Assembly: GCA_012036325.1 (NCBI GenBank)
Contig: JAAUPC010000039.1
Coordinates: 1 to 15,414, forward strand
Direction: 5' to 3'
Source: Paracoccaceae bacterium
Lineage (GTDB): Bacteria > Pseudomonadota > Alphaproteobacteria > Rhodobacterales > Rhodobacteraceae
Length of the DNA stretch: 15,414 nucleotides
The notes under the pieces are model-generated. The model saw only the letters and a list, made by a program, of their open reading frames with translations, was not told the DNA's origin and did no database searches. Made by a program: the position numbers and the translations under genes. Within the stretch, counting starts at the first letter, position 1. Each line of letters starts with the position of its first letter. Positions 1 through 6,080 of the stretch are shown piece by piece.

Positions 1-1
1 G

Positions 2-382
2 CTGGCCGCGACCGGGGCTGTGCCGTTCTGGCCCCTCTGGGCCGGGGCGACGGTGGGCGCGCTGATCGGCTCCAGCTTCAGTTACTGGCTGGGCTGGCGC
101 TACGGGACCACCGTCCTGACCATGCGGCCCCTGAAGGACCACCCCGAGATGGTGGAAAAGGCGCAAGCCTCTTTCGCGAAATACGGGCCGGTGACCATTT
201 TGATCGGCCATTTCACCACGGTCTTCCGGCCGGTCGTGTTCCTGATGGCCGGGATGAGCGGGATGACCCTGCCGCGCTTTGCCTTCTGGAACGGCCTGGG
301 CTGCGTGGCCTGGGCCTATCTTATCCCCAAGCTTGGCCAGTATGGCGGCGATCTGATCGGCTTTCTCTGGTCGCTTTTCTGA
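2..382 (+). CDS. DedA/VTT-domain membrane protein, 5'-truncated by the window edge
   Basis: The reading frame is open from base 2, so the true start lies outside the window; a GTG at 20 is only an internal candidate. The visible part matches the C-terminal half of DedA (SNARE-associated, VTT) inner-membrane proteins: a glycine-rich hydrophobic segment followed by SYWLGWRYG, then a segment with KYGPVTILIGHF and the arginine-containing turn FRPVVFLMAGMSGM, and a last hydrophobic helix with WNGLGCVAWAY. DedA proteins are linked to lipid flipping and membrane homeostasis. The substrate cannot be told from sequence. The gene ends 63 bases before preA, with a hairpin between them, so a functional link to pyrimidine breakdown is not shown. 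I am confident of the family, not of the role. Confidence 0.85.
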   Translation: MAATGAVPFWPLWAGATVGALIGSSFSYWLGWRYGTTVLTMRPLKDHPEMVEKAQASFAKYGPVTILIGHFTTVFRPVVFLMAGMSGMTLPRFAFWNGLGCVAWAYLIPKLGQYGGDLIGFLWSLF

Positions 383-387
383 CAGAC

Positions 388-406
388 GGTGGGCGGATCG
401 CCCACC
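388..406. repeat. Perfect palindromic hairpin between dedA and preA
   Basis: GGTGGGCG and CGCCCACC form an 8-bp perfect stem around a GAT loop, starting 5 bases after the dedA stop codon. There is no T-tract on either side, so it is not a textbook intrinsic terminator. I recall very similar GGTGGGCG...CGCCCACCCTACG palindromes as common intergenic repeats in Rhodobacteraceae. That is memory, not a search. It may protect the 3' end of the dedA transcript or weakly attenuate read-through into preA. Confidence 0.6.
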
Positions 407-445
407 CTACGCACCCCTTCCAAGCATTCGCCAAGGAGGTCTCCC

Positions 446-1744
446 ATGGCTAACCTGTCCGCCAATTTTATCGGCATCAAATCCCCCAACCCGTTCTGGC
501 TGGCCTCGGCCCCGCCGACGGACAAGAAATACAACGTCGAACGCGCGTTTGAGGCGGGCTGGGGCGGGGTGGTCTGGAAGACCCTCGGCTCGGAAGGACC
601 GCCGGTCGTGAACGTGAACGGCCCGCGTTATGGCGCGATCTGGGGCGCAGACCGCCGCCTTTTGGGCCTGAACAACATCGAACTGATCACCGACCGCCCG
701 CTGGAGGTGAACCTGCGCGAGATCAAGGAGGTCAAGCGCAAGTGGCGCGACCGGGCCATGGTCATCAGCCTGATGGTGCCTTGCGATGAAGACAGCTGGA
801 AAGACATCCTGCACCGGATTGAGGATACCGAGGCGGATGGGGTGGAACTGAACTTCGGCTGCCCGCATGGCATGGCCGAACGCGGCATGGGGTCAGCCGT
901 GGGCCAGGTGCCCGAATACATTGAAATGGTGACGCGCTGGGTCAAGAAACATTCTCGCATGCCCTGCATTGTAAAGCTGACGCCGAACATCACCAATATC
1001 CTTGGACCGGCCGAGGCGGCAAAGCGCGGCGGGGCGGATGCGGTGTCGCTGATCAACACGATCAACTCGATCACCAGCGTCAACCTGGACAGCTTCTCGC
1101 CTGAGCCGATGATCGACGGCAAGGGCACCCATGGCGGCTATTGCGGCCCGGCGGTAAAGCCCATTGCGATGAACATGGTGGCCGAGATTGCGCGCGGTGC
1201 CGAAACCCGTGGCCTGCCGATTTCCGGCATCGGCGGCGTCACCACCTGGCGTGATGCGGCGGAATTCATGGCGCTTGGGGCCGGGAACGTGCAGGTCTGC
1301 ACGGCGGTGATGACCTATGGCTTCAAGATCGTGCAAGAGATGATCTCTGGCCTCTCGCAATACCTTGACGAAAAGCAGCTTGGCCTTTCAGACCTTGTCG
1401 GCCGCGCAGTGCCGAATGTGACCGACTGGCAGTATCTGAACCTGAACTACGTCGCCAAGGCGCATATCAACCAGGATGACTGCATCAAATGCGGGCGCTG
1501 CTATGCCGCCTGCGAAGACACCAGCCACCAGGCCATTTCCATGAGCGCGGACCGCGTGTTCCAGGTGATGGATGACGAGTGCGTTGCCTGCAACCTATGT
1601 GTCAACGTCTGCCCGGTGGACAATTGCATCACCATGGTGCCGATGCAGAAGGGCACCGTCGACCCGCGCACCGGAACGGTGGTGGGCGACTACGCCAACT
1701 GGACGACGCATCCGAACAACCCAAGCGTCCAGGCGGCGGAATAA
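446..1744 (+). CDS. preA: NAD-dependent dihydropyrimidine dehydrogenase subunit PreA
   Basis: This 432-residue protein catalyses the first step of reductive pyrimidine breakdown, reduction of uracil or thymine to the 5,6-dihydro compound, normally as PreA with a flavoprotein partner PreT. Residues 1 to about 320 form an FMN-binding dihydroorotate-dehydrogenase-like barrel. NFGCPHGMAERGMG carries N136 and C139, matching the substrate Asn and catalytic Cys of mammalian DPD (N668 and C671 as I recall them), and INTINSIT supplies the second Asn-Thr pair. The C-terminus holds two 4Fe-4S clusters: C346, C349, C352, C356 and C379, C382, C385, C389. The ATG at 446 is chosen because AAGGAGG (433-439) lies 6 bases ahead; an ORF start at 389 would fall inside the hairpin. 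No preT is visible in the window. Confidence 0.96.
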   Translation: MANLSANFIGIKSPNPFWLASAPPTDKKYNVERAFEAGWGGVVWKTLGSEGPPVVNVNGPRYGAIWGADRRLLGLNNIELITDRPLEVNLREIKEVKRKWRDRAMVISLMVPCDEDSWKDILHRIEDTEADGVELNFGCPHGMAERGMGSAVGQVPEYIEMVTRWVKKHSRMPCIVKLTPNITNILGPAEAAKRGGADAVSLINTINSITSVNLDSFSPEPMIDGKGTHGGYCGPAVKPIAMNMVAEIARGAETRGLPISGIGGVTTWRDAAEFMALGAGNVQVCTAVMTYGFKIVQEMISGLSQYLDEKQLGLSDLVGRAVPNVTDWQYLNLNYVAKAHINQDDCIKCGRCYAACEDTSHQAISMSADRVFQVMDDECVACNLCVNVCPVDNCITMVPMQKGTVDPRTGTVVGDYANWTTHPNNPSVQAAE

Positions 1745-1801
1745 GGCCCGTCGCTTTGGCCTTTGCCTTGCGGCAAGCTAGGGCAGGGCAGAACGGTTCG
1801 C

Positions 1802-2102
1802 TTACGGCAGCGGCAGCGGGCTGACCCCTGCGGCGATGCTGGCTTTGATATAGGCCTCTCGCGCGGCGTCGGCGGCGGCGCGGGCTGCGGTGGCCGGGTG
1901 CTGATCTTCATCACGCTCGGCCAGTTCAACGGTGGCTTGGGCGAGGGTTGCTGCAGGTTGGCGAACAGCGTCATTGCGCTGGGTGGCGGTGACGAGGCGG
2001 CGGGGTCTGCGCGGCGGCAACCGACACCAGCCGTTCAGCGGGCACCTGGGCCGGGCTGGGGGGCTGTGGCAACTGCGTGCAGATGGCGGTGACAGGATCC
2101 AT
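1802..2102 (-). pseudogene. Small hypothetical protein gene with one frameshift
   Basis: I do not recognise the product. On the minus strand an ATG at 2102 opens MDPVTAICTQLPQPP and runs in a plausible alanine/proline-rich frame until a stop at 1971-1973. The neighbouring frame then carries a convincing continuation, RLVTATQRNDAVRQ and ATVELAERDEDQ, through an alanine-rich helix AARAAADAAREAYIKAS to a TAA at 1802. Reading the C4 run (plus-strand GGGG at 2002-2005) as C3 joins the two into about 99 residues with no low-quality stretch. The joined protein looks like a short soluble helical protein. Its function is unknown and there is no ribosome-binding site better than GGGAA. The stretch between preA and the regulator contains nothing else I can support. 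Plus-strand frames here look like shadows. Confidence 0.42.
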
Positions 2103-2272
2103 TTTGGCTTTTCCCGTAGACAGAGGGCCTTTCGGCAGAGAATAGCTGAAAATGTGCTAACGAGCATCCGGGTAATCTGGAAAATTCTACCGGTCCAAAC
2201 CTTAACGGCAGGTGAATCGCCGCCCGCAAGTCATTGAATTCATGGGCATGGAGTATCTGTCCGCGCTGGACA

Positions 2273-2881
2273 TCAGGGCCGCAGAAGCCGCGTGAACAGC
2301 GTCTCCAGGAATCCGCCTGCCTCGGTAAAGGGGTCATGCCCCGGGCCAAGCACCGCGCGGACCTGCACGTCAAAGTCGGCATAGTGCTGGGTCAGGGCCC
2401 AGACTGAAAAGACCAGATGCACCGGATCGACCCGGGCCAGCCGACCCTCATCCATCCAGCGGACCAGGATTTTCGCCTTTTCCTCGACCAACGCTTTCAG
2501 ATCGCCCTCGATCGCCGCGCGCATCCGGGGGGCACCTTGCAGGATTTCACCAGCGAACAGGCGGCTTTCGCGGGGGTAGTCGCGGGCGAGGTCCAGCTTG
2601 CGGCGGACATAGGCCAGAACCTCTGCCACGGGCTCGCCCTTGGGATCCATCGCCCGCAACGGATCAAGCCAGGTGTGCAGAAGCCCGGTCAAGAGCGCGG
2701 TATGCACCGCCTCTTTCGACGGAAAATAGTAGAGCAGGTTCGGCTTTGACAGCCCGGCCCCCTCGGCGATCTGATCCAGCGTCGCGCCGCGAAAACCGTG
2801 CTGGGAAAACACCTCCAGCGCCGCGTCGAGGATGTTCTCGCGGTTTTTCTGCTGAATACGGGAGCGGGCGACTGCAGGCAT
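2273..2881 (-). CDS. rutR: TetR-family transcriptional regulator, RutR type
   Basis: This 202-residue protein is the closer of the two local RutR-like regulators to E. coli RutR, which binds uracil or thymine and controls pyrimidine use. The N-terminal TetR helix-turn-helix spans about residues 15-60, with the recognition region ATLDQIAEGAGLSKPNLLYY followed by FPSKEA. The C-terminal ligand domain keeps family signatures: ARDYPRESRLFAGEILQGAP, EGDLKALVEEKAKI, and VDPVHLVF...WALTQHYADFDVQV. It is transcribed away from the aminotransferase gene, starting 119 bases apart, as expected for a local regulator. The start at 2881 is the first Met before the HTH and has only a weak ribosome-binding site. 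I infer repression relieved by a pyrimidine or pathway intermediate. The exact ligand and targets are not shown by sequence. Confidence 0.85.
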   Translation of the reverse strand: MPAVARSRIQQKNRENILDAALEVFSQHGFRGATLDQIAEGAGLSKPNLLYYFPSKEAVHTALLTGLLHTWLDPLRAMDPKGEPVAEVLAYVRRKLDLARDYPRESRLFAGEILQGAPRMRAAIEGDLKALVEEKAKILVRWMDEGRLARVDPVHLVFSVWALTQHYADFDVQVRAVLGPGHDPFTEAGGFLETLFTRLLRP

Positions 2882-2932
2882 GGGACTTGACGGTAAAAGA
2901 GCAGGGGATCACGCTTGACCTTGGGGCCCCCA

Positions 2933-2962
2933 TGGATAGCTTGCCCCCGCGTGCCACGTCAA
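2933..2962 (-). promoter_or_regulatory. Candidate sigma-70 promoter for the rutR-like gene
   Basis: On the minus strand TTGACG (2962-2957) is separated by 18 bases from TATCCA (2938-2933), about 50 bases upstream of the regulator ATG at 2881. The same intergenic region holds TTGACG at 2887-2892 and TTGACC at 2915-2920 on plus, which could be -35 elements for the aminotransferase or operator half-sites. No full RutR-type palindrome is present. This is a weak call by eye. Confidence 0.3.
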
Positions 2963-3000
2963 ATCATTCGCCGCCCCGCCTGCGGCCCAAGGAGAACCCC

Positions 3001-4326
3001 ATGGCCCTGGACCGCAACGCCCCGAACGACCTGAACGCCTTCTGGATGCCGTTCACCGCGAACCGGCAGTTCAAGAAAAACCCCCGGATGTTCGTGGCCG
3101 CCAAGGACATGCACTACACCACCAGCGATGGGCGGCAGGTGCTGGACGGGACGGCGGGCCTGTGGTGCTGCAACGCAGGCCACTGCCGCCCTAAGATTGT
3201 CCAGGCGATCCAGAAGCAGGCGGCAGAATTGGACTACGCCCCCGCCTTCCAGATGGGCCACCCGATTGCCTTTGAGCTTGCCAACCGCATCATCGACATC
3301 GCGCCGATGGGGATTGAGCATGTGTTCTACACCAACTCCGGCTCGGAGAGTGTGGAGACCGCGCTGAAACTGGCCATCGCCTATCACCGCGCCCGGGGTG
3401 AAGGGGCGCGGACCCGGCTGATCGGGCGGGAGCGGGGCTACCACGGGGTGAACTTCGGCGGGATCTCGGTTGGCGGGATCGTGAACAACCGGAAGGTGTT
3501 TGGCACGCTTCTGGGCGGCGTTGACCATTTGCCGCACACCCACCTGCCGCATCTGAACGCCTTCACCAAGGGCCAGCCGGAACACGGCGCGAACCTGGCC
3601 GATGATCTGGAGCGGATTGTGGCGCTGCACGGGGCCGAAACCATCGCGGCGGTGATCGTCGAGCCGATGGCGGGGTCAACCGGCGTGTTGATGCCGCCGA
3701 AGGGCTATCTGGAAAAGCTGCGGGCGATCACCAAGAAACATGGCATCCTGCTGATCTTCGATGAGGTCATCACCGGCTTTGGCCGCCTTGGGTCTGCGTT
3801 TGCCGCCCAGCATTTCAACGTGATCCCCGACATGATGACCACCGCGAAGGGCCTGACCAATGGTGTCATCCCGATGGGGGCCGTCCTGACCACGGCGGAA
3901 ATCCACGACGCTTTCATGACCGGCCCGGAAAACCTGATCGAGCTTTTCCACGGCTATACCTACTCGGGCAATCCTATCGCCGCGGCCTGCGGGATCGCGA
4001 CGCTTGAGGTCTATAAGGAAGAAGGCCTTTTTGACCGCGCGCGCGAGCTGGAGCCCTACTGGCAAGAGGCGATCCATTCTTTGAAGGATCACCCCCATGT
4101 CATCGACATCCGCAACATGGGCCTGATCGGCGCGGTGGAATTGCAGCCAATCGACGGCGCCCCCACGAAGCGCGCCTTCAACGCCTTCCTCAAGGCCTAT
4201 GAAAAGGGCATCCTGATCCGCACGACCGGCGACATCATCGCGATGTCGCCACCGCTGATCATCTCAAAGCCCCAGATCGACGCATTGATCGGGACCCTGG
4301 GCGAGGTGCTGAAGACGCTTGACTGA
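3001..4326 (+). CDS. Omega-amino acid (beta-alanine):pyruvate aminotransferase, class III
   Basis: This 441-residue PLP enzyme belongs to the class III aminotransferases and closely resembles omega-amino acid:pyruvate transaminases. The likely reaction is beta-alanine plus pyruvate to malonate semialdehyde plus alanine, the last step after beta-ureidopropionase. The matching substrate from thymine would be beta-aminoisobutyrate. The N-terminus has the family signature LNAFWMPFTANRQFKKNPRM. TNSGSESVETALKLA binds the PLP phosphate, FDEVITGFGRLG carries D254 for the pyridine nitrogen, and TTAKGLTNG carries the Schiff-base lysine K283. The ATG at 3001 has AAGGAGAA ending 5 bases ahead. An open frame upstream to 2746 overlaps the divergent regulator and is rejected. 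Genomic context with dihydropyrimidinase and amidohydrolase supports the pyrimidine role. Precise substrate preference is inferred. Confidence 0.92.
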   Translation: MALDRNAPNDLNAFWMPFTANRQFKKNPRMFVAAKDMHYTTSDGRQVLDGTAGLWCCNAGHCRPKIVQAIQKQAAELDYAPAFQMGHPIAFELANRIIDIAPMGIEHVFYTNSGSESVETALKLAIAYHRARGEGARTRLIGRERGYHGVNFGGISVGGIVNNRKVFGTLLGGVDHLPHTHLPHLNAFTKGQPEHGANLADDLERIVALHGAETIAAVIVEPMAGSTGVLMPPKGYLEKLRAITKKHGILLIFDEVITGFGRLGSAFAAQHFNVIPDMMTTAKGLTNGVIPMGAVLTTAEIHDAFMTGPENLIELFHGYTYSGNPIAAACGIATLEVYKEEGLFDRARELEPYWQEAIHSLKDHPHVIDIRNMGLIGAVELQPIDGAPTKRAFNAFLKAYEKGILIRTTGDIIAMSPPLIISKPQIDALIGTLGEVLKTLD

Positions 4327-4328
4327 TC

Positions 4329-4415
4329 TTATTGCATCAGTTGCATGACGCCCCAGGGCAGAACGGTGACCATGGCCACGATGATGAGGATAGACCGCTT
4401 GAGACCTTTGAACAT
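4329..4415 (-). CDS. 28-residue single-helix membrane peptide
   Basis: This short ORF is easy to overlook. The ATG at 4415 follows AGGGAG with 7 bases between, a good ribosome-binding site. The product starts MFKGLKRS, a short basic N-terminus, and continues with ILIIVAMVTVLPWGVM, one hydrophobic helix, ending QLMQ at a TAA two bases past the convergent aminotransferase stop. Positive charges before the helix predict the N-terminus inside the cell. I do not recognise the family and give no function. The combination of strong ribosome site, short basic leader and clean hydrophobic segment is more than expected by chance in this GC-rich region. Single-helix peptides of this size often act on a membrane partner, but that is only an analogy. 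Confidence 0.5.
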   Translation of the reverse strand: MFKGLKRSILIIVAMVTVLPWGVMQLMQ

Positions 4416-4481
4416 CTGGCATCTCCCTGATTTGCTTTCAGGCCAGATAGGCAGCTGCAACGCCTGTGCAAGGGGCGCGAA

Positions 4482-4883
4482 GTGACGCGGCCCGCCTGCA
4501 CGGCAACCTTGCTGATCGATGACGACCGGGTGCGCGCGACGCGGTTCGATTTCGCCCCGGGGGCCGAGACGGGCTGGCACCGGCACGGTCATGACTACGT
4601 GATCACGGCGGTTACCGATTGCCATATGCTGCTGGAAGAGCCGGGGGGCGGGTCACGCAAGGTAATCGTCCCGGCGGGCAGCGCCTACCGCCGCCGCGCG
4701 GGCGTGGAGCACAATGTCATCAATGATGGCCGCGCCCCGATGAGCTTTGTCGAAGTCGAATTGACGGAGTCCAGCGACCAAAGCTCAAAATCCGTGAGCA
4801 AGGATTTTGTCAAATTTCTTCCTCAAGAAATTTGGCCCTGGGCCGCCTGCAGCGCCTTGATGCCCCGGACCACCAGCTTGTGA
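4482..4883 (+). CDS. Small cupin-domain protein
   Basis: The frame from a GTG at 4482 (AGGGG at 4471-4475, 6 bases ahead) encodes a single-domain cupin. Motif 1 is GWHRHGHDYV with H33, H35 and H37, and motif 2 is RRAGVEHNVIN with H77, a typical metal-binding arrangement. The cupin core ends near FVEVEL at residue 93. The remaining 40 residues read through the two hairpins at 4786-4834 and overlap the 3' end of the convergent UPF0303 gene by 61 bases, so this tail is probably not an evolved domain. Either the normal stop was lost or a base error hides it: removing one A at 4759-4760 would create a stop right after the core. Substrate is unknown. Its position beside the aminotransferase suggests a role in the same catabolic locus, but this is only context. 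Confidence 0.78.
   Translation: MTRPACTATLLIDDDRVRATRFDFAPGAETGWHRHGHDYVITAVTDCHMLLEEPGGGSRKVIVPAGSAYRRRAGVEHNVINDGRAPMSFVEVELTESSDQSSKSVSKDFVKFLPQEIWPWAACSALMPRTTSL
4786..4834. terminator. Two adjacent hairpins between convergent genes, probable bidirectional terminator
   Basis: CAAAATCC (4786-4793) pairs with GGATTTTG (4802-4809) over an 8-base loop. One base later CAAATTTCTT (4811-4820) pairs perfectly with AAGAAATTTG (4825-4834) over a 4-base loop. Both are AT-rich compared with their surroundings and lie where the cupin and UPF0303 genes converge. The UPF0303 stop codon (4823-4825) sits in the second loop. Neither strand has a long T-tract outside the stems, so the terminator function is inferred from position and symmetry. 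Confidence 0.6.
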
Positions 4884-5290
4884 TCTTCCACCTGCGGCAG
4901 GCCTGATACCGTGGCCACCGCGACCAACCCCGCGCCAGCCACCATGATCGGCACCGCGCCGCCATTGTCGGCATATTGGGCAGCGGGCAGGGCATCGCGC
5001 TCCAGCGTCTGGCCCTTGGCGCGGTTGCGCGCCCCGACCAGCAGGGACGGCGCCTGGAACATCAGCGCCGTGTTGGATTTCCGCAGCGCCCAAAGATCAT
5101 TGAGCGGCGCTGATCCGGGCAGACCTGCGTGAAACAGCGTGCGGTTGGCGGTCCTGATGTCGATCACCACAGGCAGCTTTTCGGCCAAAGCCAGGTCTAC
5201 CAGAATGCTTCCCAGCTTCAGCGCCGTGGTTTCGTCAAAGTCCGGCAGGATTAGTGTAGCGGCCTCGGCCTCAAGCTCAGCGGTGTCCAT
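4823..5290 (-). CDS. UPF0303 family (HbpS/GlcG-like fold) protein
   Basis: This 155-residue soluble protein matches the UPF0303 group of the HbpS/GlcG-like superfamily. Signatures seen in order are PVVIDIRTANRTLFHAGLPG, then NDLWALRKSNTALMF, then GGAVPIMVAGAGLVAVATVS followed by GLPQVEDHKLVV near the C-terminus. Some relatives bind haem or act as small sensor proteins, but the biochemical activity of this group is not settled and I give none. The ATG at 5290 lies 9 bases after the stop of the upstream TetR gene, and GGGGA just ahead of it overlaps that stop region, so the two are almost certainly co-transcribed and share regulation from the 5972-6080 region. The stop codon falls inside a terminator-like hairpin. 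Confidence 0.78.
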   Translation of the reverse strand: MDTAELEAEAATLILPDFDETTALKLGSILVDLALAEKLPVVIDIRTANRTLFHAGLPGSAPLNDLWALRKSNTALMFQAPSLLVGARNRAKGQTLERDALPAAQYADNGGAVPIMVAGAGLVAVATVSGLPQVEDHKLVVRGIKALQAAQGQIS

Positions 5291-5299
5291 TCTGTTCCC

Positions 5300-5971
5300 C
5301 TAGATTGCGCCGATACCGCGCAGGACAAGGTCCTTCACGCTGGCCTTTGCGGCGGCCCATTGCCGGTCTGTCAACGGCTGCCCGTCGTTCAACGTCTGAA
5401 TCTGATGGCCAAAGTCCGCATAATGCTGGGTCGTGGCCCAAAGCATGTAGAGAAGGTGGCGCGGGTCGACCGGGCGCATCTTGCCCTGATCAATCCAGCG
5501 CTGGATGGCGGCGATCCGGCCGTCGGTCCAATCGCGGAGCGTGGTTTCCAGATAATCCTGGATCACCGGCGCGCCGTGCATCACCTCGGACGCCCAGACT
5601 TTCGATCCATAGGGATGCGTACGGCTGATATCCATCTTGGCGTCGATGTACCCGCCAAGGCCTTCAACGGGCCCCGGCGCATCATCAAACAGCATCGCCG
5701 CATCCAGCCAGATCTCGAAGATCTGCTGCACCACCTTGCGGTAAAGGTCTTCCTTGGTGGCGAAGTAGTAGTGCAGGTTCGCTTTCGGCAGCCCGGCCAT
5801 GTCGGCGATCAGCTGCATCGTCGCCCCGCCGAACCCGGCCTCGGCAAAGACCTTCTCGGCCGCGTCCAGAATCACCCGTTCATTCTCGCGCCGGATTTCC
5901 GTGCGACGGCCCGGTTTGATGCGGGAAATCTGGGCATCTGCGGTCATGTGGCGGGCATCCAGGCCTGTCAT
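5300..5971 (-). CDS. Second TetR-family regulator, RutR-like
   Basis: The protein has 223 residues from the ATG at 5971, or 215 from the ATG at 5947; neither has a convincing ribosome-binding site, so the start is uncertain. The open frame extends upstream to 6283 but would run across the operator region and the divergent gene, so that start is rejected. The TetR HTH lies at about residues 33-75 (GGATMQLIADMAGLPKANLH, then YYFATKEDLY). The ligand domain follows the RutR pattern: ISRTHPYGSKVWASEVMHGA and VDPRHLLYMLWATTQHYADF. It is more divergent from E. coli RutR than the copy at 2273-2881. It starts a minus-strand operon with the UPF0303 gene and is divergent from the amidohydrolase. Two RutR-type palindromes in between suggest autoregulation and control of the catabolic operon. 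Confidence 0.88.
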   Translation of the reverse strand: MTGLDARHMTADAQISRIKPGRRTEIRRENERVILDAAEKVFAEAGFGGATMQLIADMAGLPKANLHYYFATKEDLYRKVVQQIFEIWLDAAMLFDDAPGPVEGLGGYIDAKMDISRTHPYGSKVWASEVMHGAPVIQDYLETTLRDWTDGRIAAIQRWIDQGKMRPVDPRHLLYMLWATTQHYADFGHQIQTLNDGQPLTDRQWAAAKASVKDLVLRGIGAI

Positions 5972-5978
5972 ATTTTCG

Positions 5979-5994
5979 TTGACCGGTTGGTCAG
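5979..5994. promoter_or_regulatory. RutR-type operator, box 1
   Basis: TTGACCGGTTGGTCAG matches 12 of the 14 fixed positions of the RutR consensus as I remember it, TTGACCANNTGGTCAA. The mismatches are at positions 7 and 16. It lies just upstream of the minus-strand TetR start and about 90 bases upstream of the amidohydrolase ATG. Binding here would sit early in the TetR transcript. Confidence 0.68.
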
Positions 5995-6012
5995 GTTGTG
6001 GTGCGCTTCCAC

Positions 6013-6028
6013 TTGACCATACGGTCAG
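6013..6028. promoter_or_regulatory. RutR-type operator, box 2, overlapping a minus-strand promoter
   Basis: TTGACCATACGGTCAG also matches 12 of 14 fixed consensus positions, with mismatches at 10 and 16. It begins 34 bases after box 1, about three helical turns. A possible promoter for the TetR/UPF0303 operon, TTGCCG (6045-6040) and TATGGT (6021-6016) with an 18-base spacer, has its -10 element inside this box, which fits direct repression. Which of the two local TetR proteins binds is not decided by sequence. Confidence 0.66.
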
Positions 6029-6080
6029 GAAATGAGTCGCGGCAAGGGGCAGGATGGCCCCGCCGTTCAGGGAGCGTGAG

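Noticed and set aside
1763..2092. Plus-strand ORF after preA
   Set aside because: Gly/Arg-rich translation with no ribosome site; the minus-strand reading gives more protein-like sequence despite one frameshift.
2915..2930. RutR-type operator between the first regulator and the aminotransferase
   Set aside because: TTGACC starts well but only 9 of 14 fixed positions match and the right half is not symmetrical; at most a half-site.
2746..3000. Upstream extension of the aminotransferase to 2746
   Set aside because: It would overlap the divergent regulator and add a basic low-quality sequence; ATG 3001 has a proper AAGGAGAA.
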